DNA from: Bifidobacteriaceae bacterium
Lineage (GTDB): Bacteria; Actinomycetota; Actinomycetes; Actinomycetales; WQXJ01
Assembly (NCBI GenBank): GCA_031268215.1
Contig: JAIRXP010000085.1
Location: 1-41,430, forward strand
Reading direction: 5' to 3'
Length of the DNA stretch: 41,430 nucleotides
The notes under the pieces are model-generated. The model was not told the origin of the DNA and did not search any database. It worked only from the letters and a program-made list of their open reading frames with translations. The position numbers and the translations under genes were made by a program. Below are positions 40,845 through 41,430 of this stretch, one piece after another (positions within the stretch are counted from its first letter, which is position 1; each line of letters opens with the position of its first letter).

Positions 40845-41108
40845 GCGGGCGCGCCTGCCAACCGCGGCGGCAAGGAAACAGGAACCTGAGCAGGACGGGT
40901 TGACGGCTGCTCATTCATGGTCCCTTGCGGTGGTGCGGCGGAAAGGGTGAACCCAGGCGGTCCGAATCGGCCTGAAGTGTGCATGACCTGTGACCAGCGC
41001 AAACGCCCAAGAACGGGCGCGACGCGAACCGGTGCGAGGCCACCGGGAGTCCCAAGTATGCATGGGGGTCGCAAAATGCCTTGTCAGGAGGCCCAAATCC
41101 GGGGTAGG
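40845..41108. other. Non-coding region rich in dyads (possible leader or structured RNA)
   Basis: No convincing gene. The segment 40970-41095 has several small stems: CGCCC/GGGCG near 41005-41020, CCGGTG/CACCGG near 41029-41046, and GCAT/ATGC near 41060-41080. Two similar motifs CATGCAT and TGCATGAC lie 80 bases apart. It directly precedes the CRISPR-like repeats on the presumed leader side. Confidence 0.4.
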
Positions 41109-41291
41109 GTGAGGGACCAGCTACTCCAGTTACGGGGATTGATACCTTGAGGATTCTGTTGCCGACTTGCTCCAGATCTTTGTAGGCAGTGAGCTACTCC
41201 AGTTACGGGGATTGATACTTACCCACGGGTCTTTCTCGCTTTCGCTTGCTGGGAGTAAGGAATGACCTATCCCAATAACGGGGTTTAACAG
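41109..41291 (+). CRISPR. Two-spacer, partly decayed CRISPR-like array
   Basis: Three repeat units stand at an exact period of 73 bases: 41109-41145, 41182-41218 and 41255-41291. The last 27 bases of units 1 and 2 are identical (CTACTCCAGTTACGGGGATT followed by GATAC). Unit 3 matches about 18 of those 27, as degenerate trailer repeats do. The first 10 bases (GTRRGG-type) are only loosely conserved. This gives 37-base repeats and two unrelated 36-base spacers (41146-41181, 41219-41254), typical CRISPR dimensions, and the GGGGATTGATAC end recalls the common GGGGATTGAAAC repeat ending. No cas genes are in the window. Confidence 0.6.
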
Positions 41292-41296
41292 CAAAA

Positions 41297-41326
41297 GGGG
41301 AGGCGATGCAGAAGCGTCGCCTCCCC
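41297..41326 (-). terminator. Strong intrinsic terminator for a transcript entering from the right
   Basis: GGGGAGGCGATGC pairs with GCGTCGCCTCCCC (13 base pairs, one G-U) around a 4-base AGAA loop. On the minus strand the stem is followed by TTTTGCTG, so it should stop transcription coming from beyond the right edge. The sequence to its right (41327-41430) is very C/A-rich on the plus strand and holds no supported gene. Confidence 0.75.
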
Positions 41327-41430
41327 ACACTAAACAAGAACAAACCCGGCCAATAAACCAAACACAATAAGCCGTGTCAACACCACAACGGAAACCACTC
41401 AACCAACAGCGCCCAAACCCCGCCTAATAC

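Noticed and set aside
40911..41096. 61-codon minus-strand frame before the CRISPR-like array
   Set aside because: No ribosome site and no recognisable family; the region looks more like structured non-coding sequence.

Overview
The window is high-GC DNA that reads as an Actinomycetota (high-GC Gram-positive) chromosome. Supporting evidence: a type VII secretion pair (EccC start, EccD), a sortase-anchored LPxTG-type surface protein, GC-rich third codon positions, frequent GTG/TTG starts, and ATGA-coupled gene pairs. The order cannot be fixed from sequence alone. The gene set (very large wall-anchored adhesin, peptide uptake, toxin-antitoxin pairs, MarR/RND efflux) fits a biofilm- or host-associated lifestyle, which is inference.

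Layout. 1-1.7 kb: divergent eccC (partial, minus) and eccD (plus). 1.9-14.3 kb: one giant minus-strand gene (4135 aa) with a signal peptide, CshA-like N-terminal region, GEVED-like domain, 24 DUF11-type repeats and an LPFTG anchor. 14.5-16.2 kb: mutM converging on a metallo-beta-lactamase-fold hydrolase. 16.2-20.2 kb: minus-strand ABC ATPase / ABC permease / histidine kinase / response regulator cluster. 20.5-22.8 kb: ATP-grasp enzyme and a divergent luciferase-like oxidoreductase. 22.9-24.65 kb: citramalate synthase preceded by a 12-codon isoleucine-rich leader peptide and an attenuator. 24.8-29.4 kb: accessory, repeat-rich zone with a RelBE-like pair, a VTT-type membrane protein, a fused remnant of a MacA/MacB-type efflux locus, an OB-fold membrane protein, a nitroreductase with a duplicated 3' fragment, and three copies of a palindromic REP-like element. 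29.4-34.9 kb: complete five-gene oligopeptide ABC transporter. 35.0-36.3 kb: SPFH (band 7) protein coupled to a ribbon-helix-helix protein, with a perfect palindrome on its promoter. 36.4-37.0 kb: VapBC-type pair. 37.1-40.8 kb: divergent MarR regulator and HAE1-like RND exporter. 41.1-41.3 kb: a two-spacer, partly decayed CRISPR-like array, followed by a strong terminator facing a transcript entering from the right.

Most notable: (i) the cimA leader peptide and attenuator, which fits isoleucine feedback on the first step of threonine-independent isoleucine synthesis; (ii) the giant adhesin, in which every repeat keeps a Lys, an Asp and (23 of 24) an Asn placed like an intramolecular isopeptide triad, plus a cysteine pair in every linker; (iii) a palindromic repeat that appears to have replaced the 5' end of a RelB-like antitoxin; (iv) the unusual 5' region of eccD with a coupled mini-ORF and a 29-bp perfect palindrome.
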